64,000 nt of DNA from assembly GCA_003254925.1 (NCBI GenBank), contig QANZ01017153.1, positions 87,810 to 151,809 on the forward strand. The letters run 5' to 3'. A program made the translations under genes and the position numbers. The notes under the pieces were generated by a model. The model searched no databases, had not been told where the DNA came from, and worked only from the letters and a program-made list of their open reading frames with translations. Below are positions 47,835 through 60,613 of this stretch, piece by piece. This DNA comes from Chamaecrista fasciculata (Eukaryota; Streptophyta; Magnoliopsida; Fabales; Fabaceae). Numbering within the stretch: position 1 is the first letter of the stretch; the number at the start of each line of letters is the position of its first letter.

Positions 47835-49309
47835 TTTTGTTGTTAGTCCCCATCGTGATTTCACCTGGTTTTTATTATTACTTCTGAGTTAAACTTGAGC
47901 TAAACTTGACTTTGACAATTTTTCTCCTATATCTTAACAATAGTTGACAAAGAGGAAAAGAAATTCCTTAAAAATTTTTAAAAAATTACAAACTTATTTT
48001 CAATTTATGACTATTTATGACTAAGAATAAAAAAGTTTCTTTCTCTCTATCAACAACCTTATTAGAATGAGTATGAGAGAAAAATAATTCATTATCAAAA
48101 ATACTGATATAAATAATAAGGAATCGTGTTTTAAATTAACGGTGAAACTGAAGAAATTTAAGAATTAAAATAGAAAAGAAAATAATTTAGGAATCAAAAC
48201 AAAATCTATCTTATAATCTAGGGACCAAATTGGTATTTTAACCCTTTTATTACTATTACTATTGTTTTTTTCTTTTGGCCAGATATTACTATTATTACTA
48301 TTACTATTGTTATTATTACTGATTTATTTATTTCCTTCTTATTTGAGATGTAAATGTATGATTAACGAATAATATATCAATAATCAGATTAAAAATTAAC
48401 TTATTTATCATATATCGATCAAAGAAAAATCTTCCTACATCCTCATTAATCAGTCGAATCCAAAAACAAGATTGCATGATGAAAAAATTAATGGATGATT
48501 TGGATTGGGCTCATAAAATAGGATTGGATCTCAGATTTGGGCTGGACCGACCTTTCCCTGAAAATTCAAGTGCCGGTCTACTCCCTGCATCTCACATAAG
48601 AATGTTGAGTTGAGTATGTTGTCACTCTTTTATGTTGCCAATATGTTGAGTATGTTGAAAAAAATGGCACGTGTCTTTTAATATTGTGTAAGAGAACCGG
48701 TTTTAGATCTTCATTTACGTGGGTGTGTTGTCTAAAATTAATTATTCTCTCATATATATGTCATTGTGATATGTTCTAACAGTGCTTGGCAATATTAGTA
48801 TTGTTAAATTTATACCTTGGAGTATTTTCTTGATGTACATATGGCCTACTGTCAATTTGGTTTTTGAAAATTGAAAGTGAAATAGTTAATTATGAGAGCT
48901 CAGCTTCACCAACACCACGTACGGGTATGGCCCATAATTGTTTTGCTTTTCAAGTGATAATAATAACTGACAGTAATATAACTAGTACATGTTAGAGAAA
49001 ATTTCAAACAAGTTGAAGTTTCTCTAACATTATATTACTGTCAGGTATTCGTTTCTCTAACATTTATGATCATGACGATGAACAGGGTTTATTAATTGGT
49101 ACATATATTTTCAACGAACGTAAATGGGAAAGAACAATACCCTGTTCATCGATGAACATAAATGCATGCATGACTTTGATTATGCCATTAATCCAATGTT
49201 CAAGATTATCAAAGACTTTAATTCACTCAAGACATTTTAATGAATCCATTGATCAAAATATTTGAACACAAAAATACAATTATTTCAGAGTTTCGTGATT
49301 CAAACTATA
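47835..49309. other. Intergenic, nothing coding
   Basis: AT-rich. An imperfect hairpin sits at 48968-49044 (TGACAGTAATATAA and GTTAGAGAAA pair with their inverses). No gene recognised. Confidence 0.4.
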
Positions 49310-49314
49310 TATGA

Positions 49315-49812
49315 TGTTGGGTAATTGATTGAAAATGCAAGTAGGCGAGGTTTTAAGAAGTGTCACATTGCTTGATTAGTAATTGTGAATTTTGTTTTTA
49401 AGAAATCCCACGTTGCTTAGTTAGTAATTGTGAGAAGGGCTCAACTATTATAAAAAGAGGCTTAAGGCAAGTTTACAACTTACAAGTACATCAAGTTTGA
49501 CTTTTAAATTTATTCCTCTCTTTTATTTTAGAGTTCTTCTATTGTAGAGTGTGAAATGTGTAGTTAAATAGTTGTTTTATGAGAATGTGGGTGTACTTAG
49601 AATAAGGGTTAAGAAAATATTGTGTGATCTAACAATTTTCATATAGTATTTTTCTCTAGTTGTCTTTTAGCAACGGTCGTGGTTTTTTCTCCGATTTGAG
49701 ATTTCCACGTTAATTACCCTTATGTTATAATTGTGTTTTTTCATCTTATTTCTATAATTATTCTCAAATCGGGAAAAATTTTATTTTTATAAATATTATT
49801 ATTTTCCCAACG
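49315..49812 (+). mobile_element. Solo LTR with 5-bp target duplication
   Basis: Starts TGTTGGGTAATTG and ends TTTTCCCAACG, with short inverted ends (TGTTGGG/CCCAACg, last base changed). It is flanked by a perfect TATGA duplication (49310-49314, 49813-49817). It contains a TATA-like CTATTATAAAAAG near 49447. No primer-binding site or internal domain follows, so this is a recombined LTR. Confidence 0.8.
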
Positions 49813-49817
49813 TATGA

Positions 49818-50106
49818 TAATACGATACATGATTTCGTCTTATAATTTCTATGACAAACAAATTATTTATATATGCTCAAACGAGTTCAATTAATTATAT
49901 CTACAATTTCAGTGGCTTTGGTGTTTACACTAATTAGAACTAAACTTCAGTGCAATTTCAAAGATACCGACATCTGATAAATTAAAGCTCAAAAAGACGT
50001 ATAAGATTGGGAGCTCCTCATTAGATGGACAGATGGTGATAATGTTATATTTTTTGAGTTATTTTATTTTTTTGAATCAAAGCAAACCTTTGAATTGAGA
50101 GAACAC
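49818..50106. other. Short intergenic gap
   Basis: Nothing recognised. Confidence 0.4.
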
Positions 50107-50109
50107 TTA

Positions 50110-52114
50110 GGGTCTTTTTGGGGATTTCAAAATGTCATCCAATCTCATCTAAGTGGATGAGATGAGATGAAGATGAGATTAGATGAGATAAAAGTAATAG
50201 ATTAGTGTTTGGATGATTTGAGAGGAAATGATGTTAAATAGGGTGTGAAATTTTTTTTTTTTGACAAAGAATAGGGTGTGAAATTATATAAAAGGGTATG
50301 TAATGATTATGGTTAGTTGAAATAAGTTTATAGATTTTTTAAATTTGTATAAGAGTAGAAATGGTAGGAAATAATGAGATGAGATGAAGATAATGAGATG
50401 AGATAATAGGTGTTTGGGTGTGGTTTGATTGGAATGATATTGAGATGAGATGATCTTGGAAAGCGTGAGGATGAGATATTTTTGGATGATGGGTTTTTGT
50501 TCCATCTCATTGGATGAGATGATGGACCAAAATGAAATTAACAATAAAATTATTTTAAGAATACAATTTGGTTCATAAATTTTTATTGATCCAATAATCA
50601 GTCCTTAAGATGTGTAAATTATAACTCAGGGCCCATAGAAAATCGCAACCATCAATAATCGGGTTTATTCATGAAATTCAATGACAAAAAAGTAACAAAC
50701 AATAATTTGGGGACTAGAATGCAAATAACATGGAAATAGTTTTAACTAATCTCATAGTTTGATAAACAAAACAGAACGAGAAATAGTTTTAACTCTTTTC
50801 AATTTTTTCAAAAAACTTCATTAGATATATTTAAAAAAAAAAGAAGGATTGAACTGACGTTCAGACTCAAAAATATAACAAATATTTTGATGACCGAAAT
50901 GAACTTATCTCATAGTTTGAAGACTAGACTGCCAACAAATGTGAATATACAACTTTTCCATTTTTTTCACTTTTTTTTTAAATATGTTATAACGGATTTA
51001 GAAGAAGATTGTATCTTAACAAAAATTATTTTGAACTAAAATATATATTTTAATAAAACAAATAAAAGAACGTTGGGACAAAAAAAAACAACACTACACC
51101 ATTTTATTTATTCTATTTTTTTAAAAAAAATGTAATAACGGGACTAGAAAAATATTGTACCTTAAAAAAAATTTGGATTCAATTATATATTTTACTCAAA
51201 CATATAGAAGAACATTAGGACAAAAAAAAAATAAAACATTACAATTTTCTAGCTACCCATGATTCGAATTAAAAAAATAATAGACACGTGGAAACTTTTG
51301 TCTTTTTTCAACAAAAAAATTATTTTCCATTATCCAGAGTGTATAATCATCGAATAATTTTGGACACGAATATAGAACAAAAAATAGTCTGAGGACGACA
51401 ATGAAACTAATTGCATAGTTTGAGAAAAAAAACTAAACAAAAAATAATTTTAAGAGCCAAGGAAACTGAGCTCATAGTTTGAGGACTAAAATACCTATAA
51501 AAGTGAAGATAGTTAATTTTTTTCTTTTTAAAAAAAACTACATTAAAGAGAATGGAAGAAGATTATAACTTAAAAAATATTTTAGGGATTAAATTGTATA
51601 TTTTACTCAAAACAAATAGAGGAATATTGCAACTAAAAAAATAATAATATTGTAAATTTTTTTTTAATTAAATTAATATAAATTATAATATATATATATA
51701 TATATATAAGAATGTGGGTGTGGGTGTGTGAAAGAGAGAGAGGTGTATATGTGTGTGTGAGAGAGAGAGAGAGAAAGGAGTTTGTGAGTGAAAAAGAGAA
51801 AAAAAAATGATGAGAAATGATAGACGAAGAGAGAAAATTATAAGTGTAATAAATGAGGGTATGTAAAATTACTATTTTGTCTAATTCTTTTTTTCTATAT
51901 TTGTATTAAAGTATAGGTAATTATAGGTGTATGAGTAGGGATAGAGTAGTAATTGTAAGAGAAAATTAGATGATATTGTGAATGAGATGATGATGTGGAT
52001 GAGATGAGATGGAGGTTCCAAAAAAACAACAAACCATTACTGTTCATCCAATCCGAAGATGAGATGATGATTGAATGAAATGAGATCAGGATATTGAGGC
52101 TCCCAAACATGCCC
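50110..52114. mobile_element. PIF/Harbinger-type non-autonomous element
   Basis: The left end GGGTCTTTTTGGGGAT matches the inverted right end GGGCATGTTTGGGAGC, flanked by TTA on each side (50107-50109, 52115-52117). TWA duplications and GGG..TGTTTGG ends are typical of PIF/Harbinger. About 2.0 kb long, it has GATGAGATGAG-rich subterminal parts and an internal unit of about 140-150 bp repeated at roughly 50960, 51110 and 51520. No transposase was recognised. A partial relative is at 5728-6319. Confidence 0.78.
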
Positions 52115-52157
52115 TTAGATATAATAAGACAAGTGACACTAATAAGCTCACTTCTAA

Positions 52158-52930
52158 GGTGCGTTTGATACGCAATCATTTCAAATGTTGTAATATCTCA
52201 AATATTGTGGCATGTGATACTATAGTATAAGATATCTAATATTTATAATATCAATATTTGGTATGACAATACTAGATATCAGAGATGTAAAATGGGTATA
52301 TTTAGTACTTTCTCGTGAATAACATTAATTTTATTTAAATTTCTATGTTTATCCCTATTAATATTTTCAAAACATATATTGGTATTTTCAAAATAAATAT
52401 ATAAATAATTATACAAAAAATATATTTATTTATATTTCTATACTAAAAATATATTATTTTATAATACTGATAAATAATAATAATATAGTAATGAGTAATT
52501 TTAATATAAAAATTGTCTAAATAAAATATCATCAACCAATTATCTAAATAAATATCATAATAAAGTCTAAATTACTAAAAATTGAAATAATTCGGGGAAT
52601 GAGTCATATATTTTGATTATTCATGAAAAATTAGTTAACTCCTTATAAATTTAGGGTCAAATAGTAAGTTTTATTGAAAAAAACAAATCAATAGAAAAGG
52701 ATAAAATTGTAACTTTAATTGAAAAATATTATTGCAAACTCTCTCATATGAGATAACACAATTTTTGTGTTGGCATCAGATGATACCTTTTTTTCTGTCA
52801 TCTAATGACAGAGTGTCATTTTAGATGTCGACGTATGAAGACATTATGATGTTATAAAACCTCACACATAAAAGATATTATAATATATAAGATGATCGGT
52901 ATGAGATGACAACATACCCAAACGTACCCC
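52158..52930. mobile_element. Second PIF/Harbinger-type MITE
   Basis: The left end GGTGCGTTTGATACGC and the inverted right end GGGGTACGTTTGGGTATG are similar and sit next to TAA on both sides (52155-52157, 52931-52933). 773 bp, AT-rich, non-coding. It lies about 40 bp from the larger element. Confidence 0.6.
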
Positions 52931-52933
52931 TAA

Positions 52934-53540
52934 TTGGTTAAGTTTTGTGATTAGTCGGCCCCTTACTCAATATCAAATGTGGAATATCCATCTACTTTTT
53001 GAAATATATAATTGAGATATCATGTATAAATTAATCAGAGTTAGCGTGATTTGGTCAGTAAAAATCAGTATAATTTCTAATTATAATGTAAATTCTGAAT
53101 AAATTATTGTGCATGTCAATTATTCTAGATGTCATACGTGTCGAATTAATTCTAATGGGAGAAGTCAACTTACGAAAGAACGAGTTTAACTCGTGATTGC
53201 TACATTAAGCAGCAAAAAAGTCCAGTCCAGAAAATGATGCGCATAAACAGGAGAGACAAAGGAAAAAGAATATTTATGCTGACCATAAAAAATGAATGAC
53301 GAAAGGCTTAGAAAGTAGGTTTATTTCAATTTTCATATCAACAATGGCTCCTATAGTTTTGACTTTTGACTACGCAATACATATATCTTCCACGCACTCA
53401 ATTAATTTGTGTAGTGTAGTAAATTAATACGACACTCAAAGTTTATAATTTACTATATTTTTTTATAAAACGGTTGGTGGGCTAGTTTCACATTTAAAAG
53501 TGAAATTGACAGAGTTTTTCTTTATATATTAAACATTTTT
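52934..53540. other. Intergenic, nothing recognised
   Basis: AT-rich, no coding pattern. Confidence 0.4.
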
Positions 53541-53544
53541 TTTT

Positions 53545-53800
53545 GGCCATTATAAAGAAAAGAAAAAAGATATTAAGAAGAAAAAACGCCTAGAAAATAA
53601 ATTTATCTCATGCCTGAAGAGTTAGACATCGTTGAAGGAGCCAACCGATCCAACTTCGAAAAATGAAGAACAGAGAATGGGGATACAGAGACCCGACTAA
53701 TGAGGCACATCCTCTAATTAAGAAACTCCTTTTGCTAGCGAATCCGTAACAAGTTTAGAAGATCTGCTAACAGTAGAAAAAGTCACCATGAGAAATGCAA
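53545..53800 (-). repeat. Retroposon-like repeat, copy 1
   Basis: Shares 'gaggcacatcctctaattaagaaactcc' and 'acagagacccgacta' type segments with 56300-56520. T-rich sequence at the left edge of both copies suggests poly-A-tailed minus-strand retroposons. Family not recognised. Confidence 0.4.
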
Positions 53801-56299
53801 CCAAAGATTAGAAAAAATCATCCATAAGTGCAGAAGAATTCCAATGATAACCAACACCATAAATGTTAACATTCTTTACTATATCTAATAAATCAAATCC
53901 AATCAAAGTGCCAATATCTCAAAATTCTCATACTAATTACAAAGAATAAGTAGAGAGAGTATTCTCCCATACAATTAAAGATGTAAAGAATAATTATATC
54001 TTTTAAACACTAAAAAATGTAAGGAGTAAGCATTTCTTCTTCTATAATAATTTCAATAGCTTTCTTCATAGATAATAGAAGGAGAAAAAGTTTAAATATT
54101 ATAAAAAAAATAAAAATAGTGTGTGAGGAGGGATCAAATATAATCGAGTATAGAATTTCTCCCCATGCATAAATATATATCATGTCTTATCATGTGATTT
54201 AAAAAATCTGATGTGTCAATCTATGATGTATCCGTGTCCTATATCAGTATTCATCCTTCATACTGATTAACAAACTACAATATTGTTTTTTTAGAGAAGC
54301 GCCTTTTATTTTTATTTTTTTCGGCCGAAGAGAAATGCCTTTTATTCGTTTGTCGCGTTGCACATTGAGTAATAAATTGAAGAAACCTTGACTAATTCAA
54401 TGAAGATAAACGTGTGGAAGGAGTGTGCTTGTTTTAACTAATTTGGTTTGATTAATGATTAACTAATGAGACGCTAAAAACACACATATACAGGAGACAA
54501 ATTAAACCAAAAGAAGGTTGATGTGTCTGCTGGTAGAAAAAAAAGAAACGAAGTTTTACACATAGCCTTCCTTGTATTGTATATATGTTAATTGATGATT
54601 AGTACATAATTGATAGACAAAATCTTAGTAGGTGGCGTTTTGACTAACGAAACCATAGCTTTATATATGGTAAATAAAACACTATAATATTCAGAGTAGA
54701 AAAAGCACATAACGTAACATACACTACAATATTAAAGTAGAAAAAAACATCTCATCATCCTTCACCATTCACCGAATGGTCGCAATCACCAACATATTGG
54801 TTTTCTCTTTCAATGATTATATATATTTTTTTCTATCCAAACGTTTTCCTTTTTTTTTTAATCAATTAATTTTATATAATCTGATCTTGTGACATTTATC
54901 CAGCTATATAACTTTGACATATACAATAATACTAAATTACTAATTAAGGAAAATTTATTATTTTAGGGTGGATTTAGCCCTTTAATTCATTGATCAATTA
55001 TGTATTTTTCTCATCAAGCCAAACATTCATGTTTTCTATAAATAAAAATTTCTGTAACCAAACAGCTCTTATAAATATATAACACGTGGACGGCTAGCTA
55101 TAACAGTGGCATGCATGTACATTATGGCAAAAAAAAGGGGTTAGTTTTAATAAAATTATTTTTAACATAAGAAAATAAAAAAGAAAAAAAAATAGTGGGG
55201 AGATTAAGTAATTCCCATTACTTCAAATAAAATAATTAAAATTTTTATTATAGAATATAATAAAATATTTTTGTTATTTTTTTAAAAAAAAATTTAAGGT
55301 CAATATAAAATTCTACTAAGGTCATATTAAGATTTCATATTTGTTATTAAACATTAATTAATATTTGAATAAAATGACTAAAATAGCTATGAGCCTATGA
55401 TGCATACCATTATATACAAATACAATTATGAGGTGATGTAATCTTTATTTTTTAAATAATTTAATGATGAAAGATATTAAAAAAATAACTTTTTAACTAA
55501 TTAAAACTGTATACGTAGTTACATCATTAGTTGCATGCAATGTCCAGATTGCATCATAGCCTAACCTTATTTCTAAAGAGTTAAGTTTCAAATAGTTACG
55601 AACAATTACTTTTAAAAAATTATTTATTTTTATGAATTATTATGAATATTTCCTAATTATTTATTTATTTTTGTATAAATTTAAGAGTATCCACTTTCGA
55701 AAACATGATTAATCCTTTCGTCAATTCCTCCACTTAAGGATGATAAATATTTTTTCATCAAGTATTTAATATGAAAGATCAAATAATTATTTTTACTATA
55801 TTATCCATTTTACATACAGGTATAAGACTACAAGGATGATAAAGATTTTTTTATCAAGTATTTAAATAGAACGAAAAAAAAAACTTATTTATGAAAGATC
55901 AAATAATTATTTTTACTATATTTTTATATTCAATTTATCTTATTTCAAATAATAATACTAGTATTTTCAATGGCCAAAAATTGTAGTTTATCTTCAATAA
56001 CATAGGATAGGATAGGATAGTTTATTTTTTTTGTCTTTTGTTATCTTTGTATTTTCAAAGGCCAAAAGATAAATCCGAGTATGTCACAGGGTCAGCGGCG
56101 GTTCCAGATTTTACTACCTACAAAAGAGATTTCGTGTGAAAAAGTGTATCATTTCTTAAATTTATTGGCTTTAAAATTTCAGACTTATACATGAGATTAA
56201 AAAAGAAGATTATATTATGTTCGCCATAATGCTTCAAATCAAGTTTCGTATAAAAATCTTTATTCCATGTAGGATGGTAAACTGATGCGTATTAGTTAA
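53801..56299. other. Long AT-rich intergenic stretch
   Basis: No gene recognised. A direct duplication of about 100 bp (both copies contain GATCAAATAATTATTTTTAC) spans about 55735-55930. Confidence 0.4.
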
Positions 56300-56520
56300 T
56301 TTTTTTTTTTTGTCAAAGAAAAAACAAAAAAAAAAAGAGACGATGATTTATTTTTGAAGAATCAGAAGTCAGGGAAGAAGTTAACCGTAGAAACACTAAG
56401 AAACCAATATAAGAGAATTGAGGTACATAGACTCGACCAATGAAATACATCCTCTAAGAAACTGTCTTCGCAAGCTAAACTGCTACAAGGTAAGAAAATC
56501 TACAAAAAGCATAAAGAGTT
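56300..56520 (-). repeat. Retroposon-like repeat, copy 2
   Basis: Diverged relative of 53545-53800, with shared 'catagactcgaccaatgaaatacatcctctaagaaact' type sequence and a T-rich left edge. Confidence 0.4.
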
Positions 56521-57820
56521 ATCAAATGGAAACCAACAACATACCGGTGAACAATCTTCATCATAGATAAACACGTAGACTCATTAAAATCTTATATACA
56601 CTCAAAGATGCACAAAGTACTCATGTTTCCCATACACAAATAAGGATAAATGATATCATATAATGAAAGAAATATAACTTAATATTAAAGAAACATAAAA
56701 AGGAGATACTAAGATATAAGAAAAGAGCAATTTTGAATAATTAAAATTGTCCTCATCAAGAGATGAAAAAACTGTTTTTCTTTTTCGCAGTAGTTGAAGA
56801 AAAACTGCTGCAGAGAAAATGGAGAGAAATCGCTGCAGGGTAATCTATTACTTATTTTATCTTTAATTTAATAATATATCTGTTTAGATTATCATATTCC
56901 ATATCTTTTTTATGATTAAAATTGTCTACTTAAGTTTCTATTTTTAAAAATATTAAAAAATAGAAATATAAATCTATACCATTATTATATATGAATTCAA
57001 AAATTTTGTTCGTAGATCGTCAAGTTTTTATATAATAATAAGATAAAAAATAATTTCTTTAAGTATATTTTAAAATTTAAATATCTTCCCGGCTACTAGT
57101 AATTTCTTACCTATTTATTGTAAACTATTTCATAACTATATATATTTTTAAAATCAAATAAGTTTTCATTAAAATATCTTATTCCATATTTTTTATTATA
57201 TATATTTTCTTAAATAATTCTTTTTATGTCATTTTATAAATTTTAGATTTTGTATATTTTATTAAATAATTCTATTTATATCATTTTATTATATGGTAAT
57301 TTATTATTTTTTAAATATTTTCACGGTTAATTTATTTTATAATATCATATTCTTTAGAAATTAAATGATCGTTTTTTTTTTCTGGTTTTTCTTATAATGG
57401 CAAAAAAAAGTGTAAATGTACATCATCTCATTCATCATCGTCTATTGAAAATGTACAATTCATCGTATCGACCTTTTGCCAAAAGTCAAACTTTTATTCG
57501 GAAAAAAATTATAAAAACTAACATTTACTCTATGATGAGTTCGAGGTCGATAATTTAAACAAAGCGTATATGTATTTTAAAAATTGAAAATGATTGAAAA
57601 AAATAGAGGATGGGGTCCGGGGGGAAGAAAAGACAACACAATTGACAATTTATTATGAGTTGTGAAAGTAACTGATAAATCCTAACAGAACCATATAATA
57701 TTAATTATATTTCCTGTTTTAGTTAGGAGGAAGGAAATCAATATATGCAATTGATGAAGTTTTTGGATAGCTACAATTGACTATAGAAAACTCCATTCAT
57801 GTAATATATATATTTTCTTT
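56521..57820. other. AT-rich intergenic stretch
   Basis: No gene or bounded repeat recognised. Confidence 0.4.
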
Positions 57821-57821
57821 T

Positions 57822-58098
57822 GAGAAAACTACCAAATTGGTCCCTGGATTATTGGCTCACTGACAGATTGGTCCCCAAATTTAGGATTTTGACAAATAGG
57901 TCTCCGAATTTTTCTAACGAGTCAAATAGGTCCCCGAATTTTTTTAACGTTAGTCAATTAGGTCCCCGAATAACATGCACAGAAGGACCTATTTGACAAA
58001 TGTTAGAAAAATTCGGGGACCTATTTGTCAATTTTCTAAATTCGGGGACCAATCTGTCAGCGAGTCAATAATCCAGGGACCAATTTAGTAGTTTACTC
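57822..58098. repeat. MITE family D (long inverted arms)
   Basis: Arms 'gtaaactaccaaattggtccctggattattg' type, with GTCCCCGAATTT repeats, inverted about a centre near 57975. The ends read GAGAAAACTACCAAATTGG and, inverted, GAGTAAACTACTAAATTGG. Non-coding. Confidence 0.7.
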
Positions 58099-58174
58099 AT
58101 TTTCTTTTTGTCTACATGCAAATGTGTCTCTGATAGTCTAATCTCTTACACATTCTATTTGGTTATAAAATTAT

Positions 58175-58330
58175 AGGCAAAACACCATTTTGTGCCCCTA
58201 ACGTTTGCAGTGATTTTCAGTTATGCCCCTAACGTTTCATTTTGTTCAGGCGTGCTCTCAATGTGAAACTAACGTTTCAATTATGCCCCCAATTTTGACT
58301 TAATGCCCATGTGGCAATTTTTTTTACTTA
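58175..58330. repeat. 'cccctaacgttt' repeat, second copy
   Basis: Shares GCCCCTAACGTTT and related segments with 2322-2450. Short and non-coding. Confidence 0.5.
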
Positions 58331-58473
58331 TGTGTCATTTTTTTGGTCTGACTTGAATACGTGGCATGATGACTGGACATTCCTATTTTTTTTCCACCGT
58401 GGCATGATGACTGGATTTACATTTTTGAATATAAAAATTGAGTAAACTAGCAAATTAGTCCCTGGATTTACAT

Positions 58474-59795
58474 TTTTCATCATCTTCATTCATTTTAGTC
58501 CCAAATCCTCAAAATAAAATTGTAAACTGTCACAAAACTCTTCCAAACATTTCAATTTAGTCCTTAAAAGTATTAAAAACCCTAAACTCTAAAATTCTAA
58601 ACCCTAAAAAATCTAATTTGAGCAATTAGGTCCCTCGCCCATTCTTATCCCATTATTCTCAATTCCCCCTCTTTTCATCATCTTCATTCATTTTAGTCTC
58701 AAATCCTCAAAATAAAATTGTAAAGTGTCTCAAAACTCTTCCAAATATTCTAATTTAGTCCTTAAAAATATTAAAAACCCTAAACTCTAAATACTAAAAA
58801 CCTAAACCCCTAAATCCTAAAACCCAAAGAACATCACAATTTTTTTTTCATCTTCATCCCAAATATCACCATTATTATCATCGTAAGCTTAATTCTTCCA
58901 CAATCGTCCTCATCATCCCACCCACACACTTTCCCTTCACATACTCTTTCTTTCATGGTGGCATTCACATCATCGCTTATCGCCAAAACAGGCCTCGTTC
59001 TGTTTCCCCCATCACACCCTCAACCCCTTTTGTCTCGCAATCGAAGAACAACAAGATCTAATGGAGTGAACCTGATGGTCGCGACGGAGACTCAAAAGCG
59101 AACGGCCGAAATGGGTAAACGACGACGGCGACGACGAGTTTTGATTGTCAGTCGCGGGAATTCTCTCGGAATTTCTTCGAAATTGAAAGAAACCCCAAAT
59201 TTTCGCCCCCAATTCGAATTTGAACCCTAGGAAATAAAAATTTCTCGAATTCTCGTTGAGATTCGAAGAAGCTCGTCTCAGATTGGTTGATTGATTGAGA
59301 ATGTGAAATGAATGAATGAATCTCGCGACGCCCAAAATGGTCGTGAACTTGAAATCAAACCCAGAAATTGAAGAATCGAGTGAGAGAATGTTTAGGGGTT
59401 AGGGTTTATAGTTTGGGGTTTAGGGTTTAGGATTTTAGGGTTTTTAATACTTTTAAGAACTAAATTGGAATGTTTGGAAGAGTTTTGGGACACTTTACAA
59501 TTTTATTTTGAGGATTTAGGACTAAAATGAATGAAGATGATGAAAAGAGGGGGAATTGAGAATTATGGGATAAGAATGGGTGAGAGACCTAATTGCTCAA
59601 ATTAGATTTTTTAGGGTTTAGGGTTTAGAATTTTAGAGTTTAGGGTTTAGAGTTTATAGTTTTAAGGTTTAGAGTTTAGGTTTTAGGGTTTTTAATACTT
59701 TTAAGGACTAAATTGAAATGTTTGGAAGAGTTTTGGGACACTTTAAAATTTTATTTTGAGGATTTGGGACTAAAATGAATGAAGATGATGAAAAA
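58474..59795. mobile_element. Foldback-type element with telomere-like arms and a coding-looking centre
   Basis: The left arm (about 58474-58815) and right arm (about 59385-59795) are inverted copies. Each arm is itself duplicated, with a unit of about 200 bp running from CATCATCTTCATTCATTTTA to AAACCCTAAACTCTAAA. The degenerate CCCTAAA/TTTAGGG motifs are telomere-like but irregular. The centre (about 58860-59340) is GC-richer, with a 91-residue plus-strand frame at 58955-59230 containing GKRRRRRRV and an overlapping minus-strand frame; neither is a known protein to me. Confidence 0.6.
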
Positions 59796-59900
59796 GAGAA
59801 ACACTCAGTTTTCTTTGAGTAGCAAAATCACCATCCATATTACCCTTTCTTACAAAGGGAGAACTACTGAAATTAGTAATTAGTAATACTTTATGAACGT

Positions 59901-60613
59901 TTTAGAAAGGTCTAATTCTCCCTAAAAGAGTTCTCAAGAGAAGAGCGTTGCCTAGTATATATATATAGAGTTAAAAGGTCTTTTAACTAAGCGATGTGAG
60001 ACTTTAACACGCCACCCTCACGCCTGACTCGGGTGTGAAGTCAACGGGTTATTCCCAAGGCAGCCCACAGTAAGGCTCATCTATCCCACACGCCCAAACC
60101 TAGCTCTGATACCATGTAGAAAGACCTAACTCTCCCCAAAAGAGTTCTCAAGGGGAGAGGGTTGCCTAGTATATATATAGAGTTAGAAGGTCCTTTAAAC
60201 TAAGCGATGTGGGACTTCAACACGCCCCCCTCACGCCCGACTCGGGTGTGAAGTCAACGGGTTATTCCCAAGGCAGCCCACAATAAGGCTCATCCATCCC
60301 ACACGCCCAAACTGAGCTCTGATACCATGTAGAAAGACCTAACTCTCCCCAAAAGAGTTCTCAAGGGGAGAGGGTTGCCTTGTATATATATAGAGTTAGA
60401 AGGCCCTTTAAACTAAGCGATGTGAGACTTCAACACGCCCGACTCGGGTGTGAAGTCAACGGGTTATTCCCAAGGCAACCCACACGCCCAAACCTAGCTA
60501 TGATACCATGTAGAAAGACCTAACTCTCCCCAAAAGAGCTCTCAAGGGGAGAGGGTTGCCTAGTATATATATAGAGTTAGAAGGTCCTTTAACTAAGCGA
60601 TGTGGGACTTCAA
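59901..60613 (-). mobile_element. TRIM retrotransposon array with four LTRs
   Basis: Four LTR copies of about 105-109 bp (59901-60009, 60115-60222, 60328-60435, 60509-60613) alternate with three internal segments (about 105, 105 and 73 bp). On the minus strand the LTR begins TGTTGAAGTCCCACATCGCT and ends in TCTTTCTACA, immediately followed by the primer-binding site TGGTATCAGAGC (initiator tRNA-Met), at 60316-60327 and 60103-60114; the third site has one change. Purine-rich GAGGGGGGCG precedes an LTR. There is no coding capacity, as in TRIM elements. The outermost LTRs are diverged and no target duplication was found. Confidence 0.82.

Noticed and set aside
50284-50544. Ser/Ile-rich minus-strand frames
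   Set aside because: They lie in the GATGAGATG-rich subterminal repeat of the Harbinger-type element.
59396-59660. TTTAGGG-rich sequence as an interstitial telomere
   Set aside because: The motifs are irregular and mirrored in the other arm of the inverted repeat, so they belong to the element.
59985-60610. CGATGTGGGAC motifs as snRNA upstream elements
   Set aside because: No snRNA follows on the minus strand; the motif is part of the TRIM LTR.
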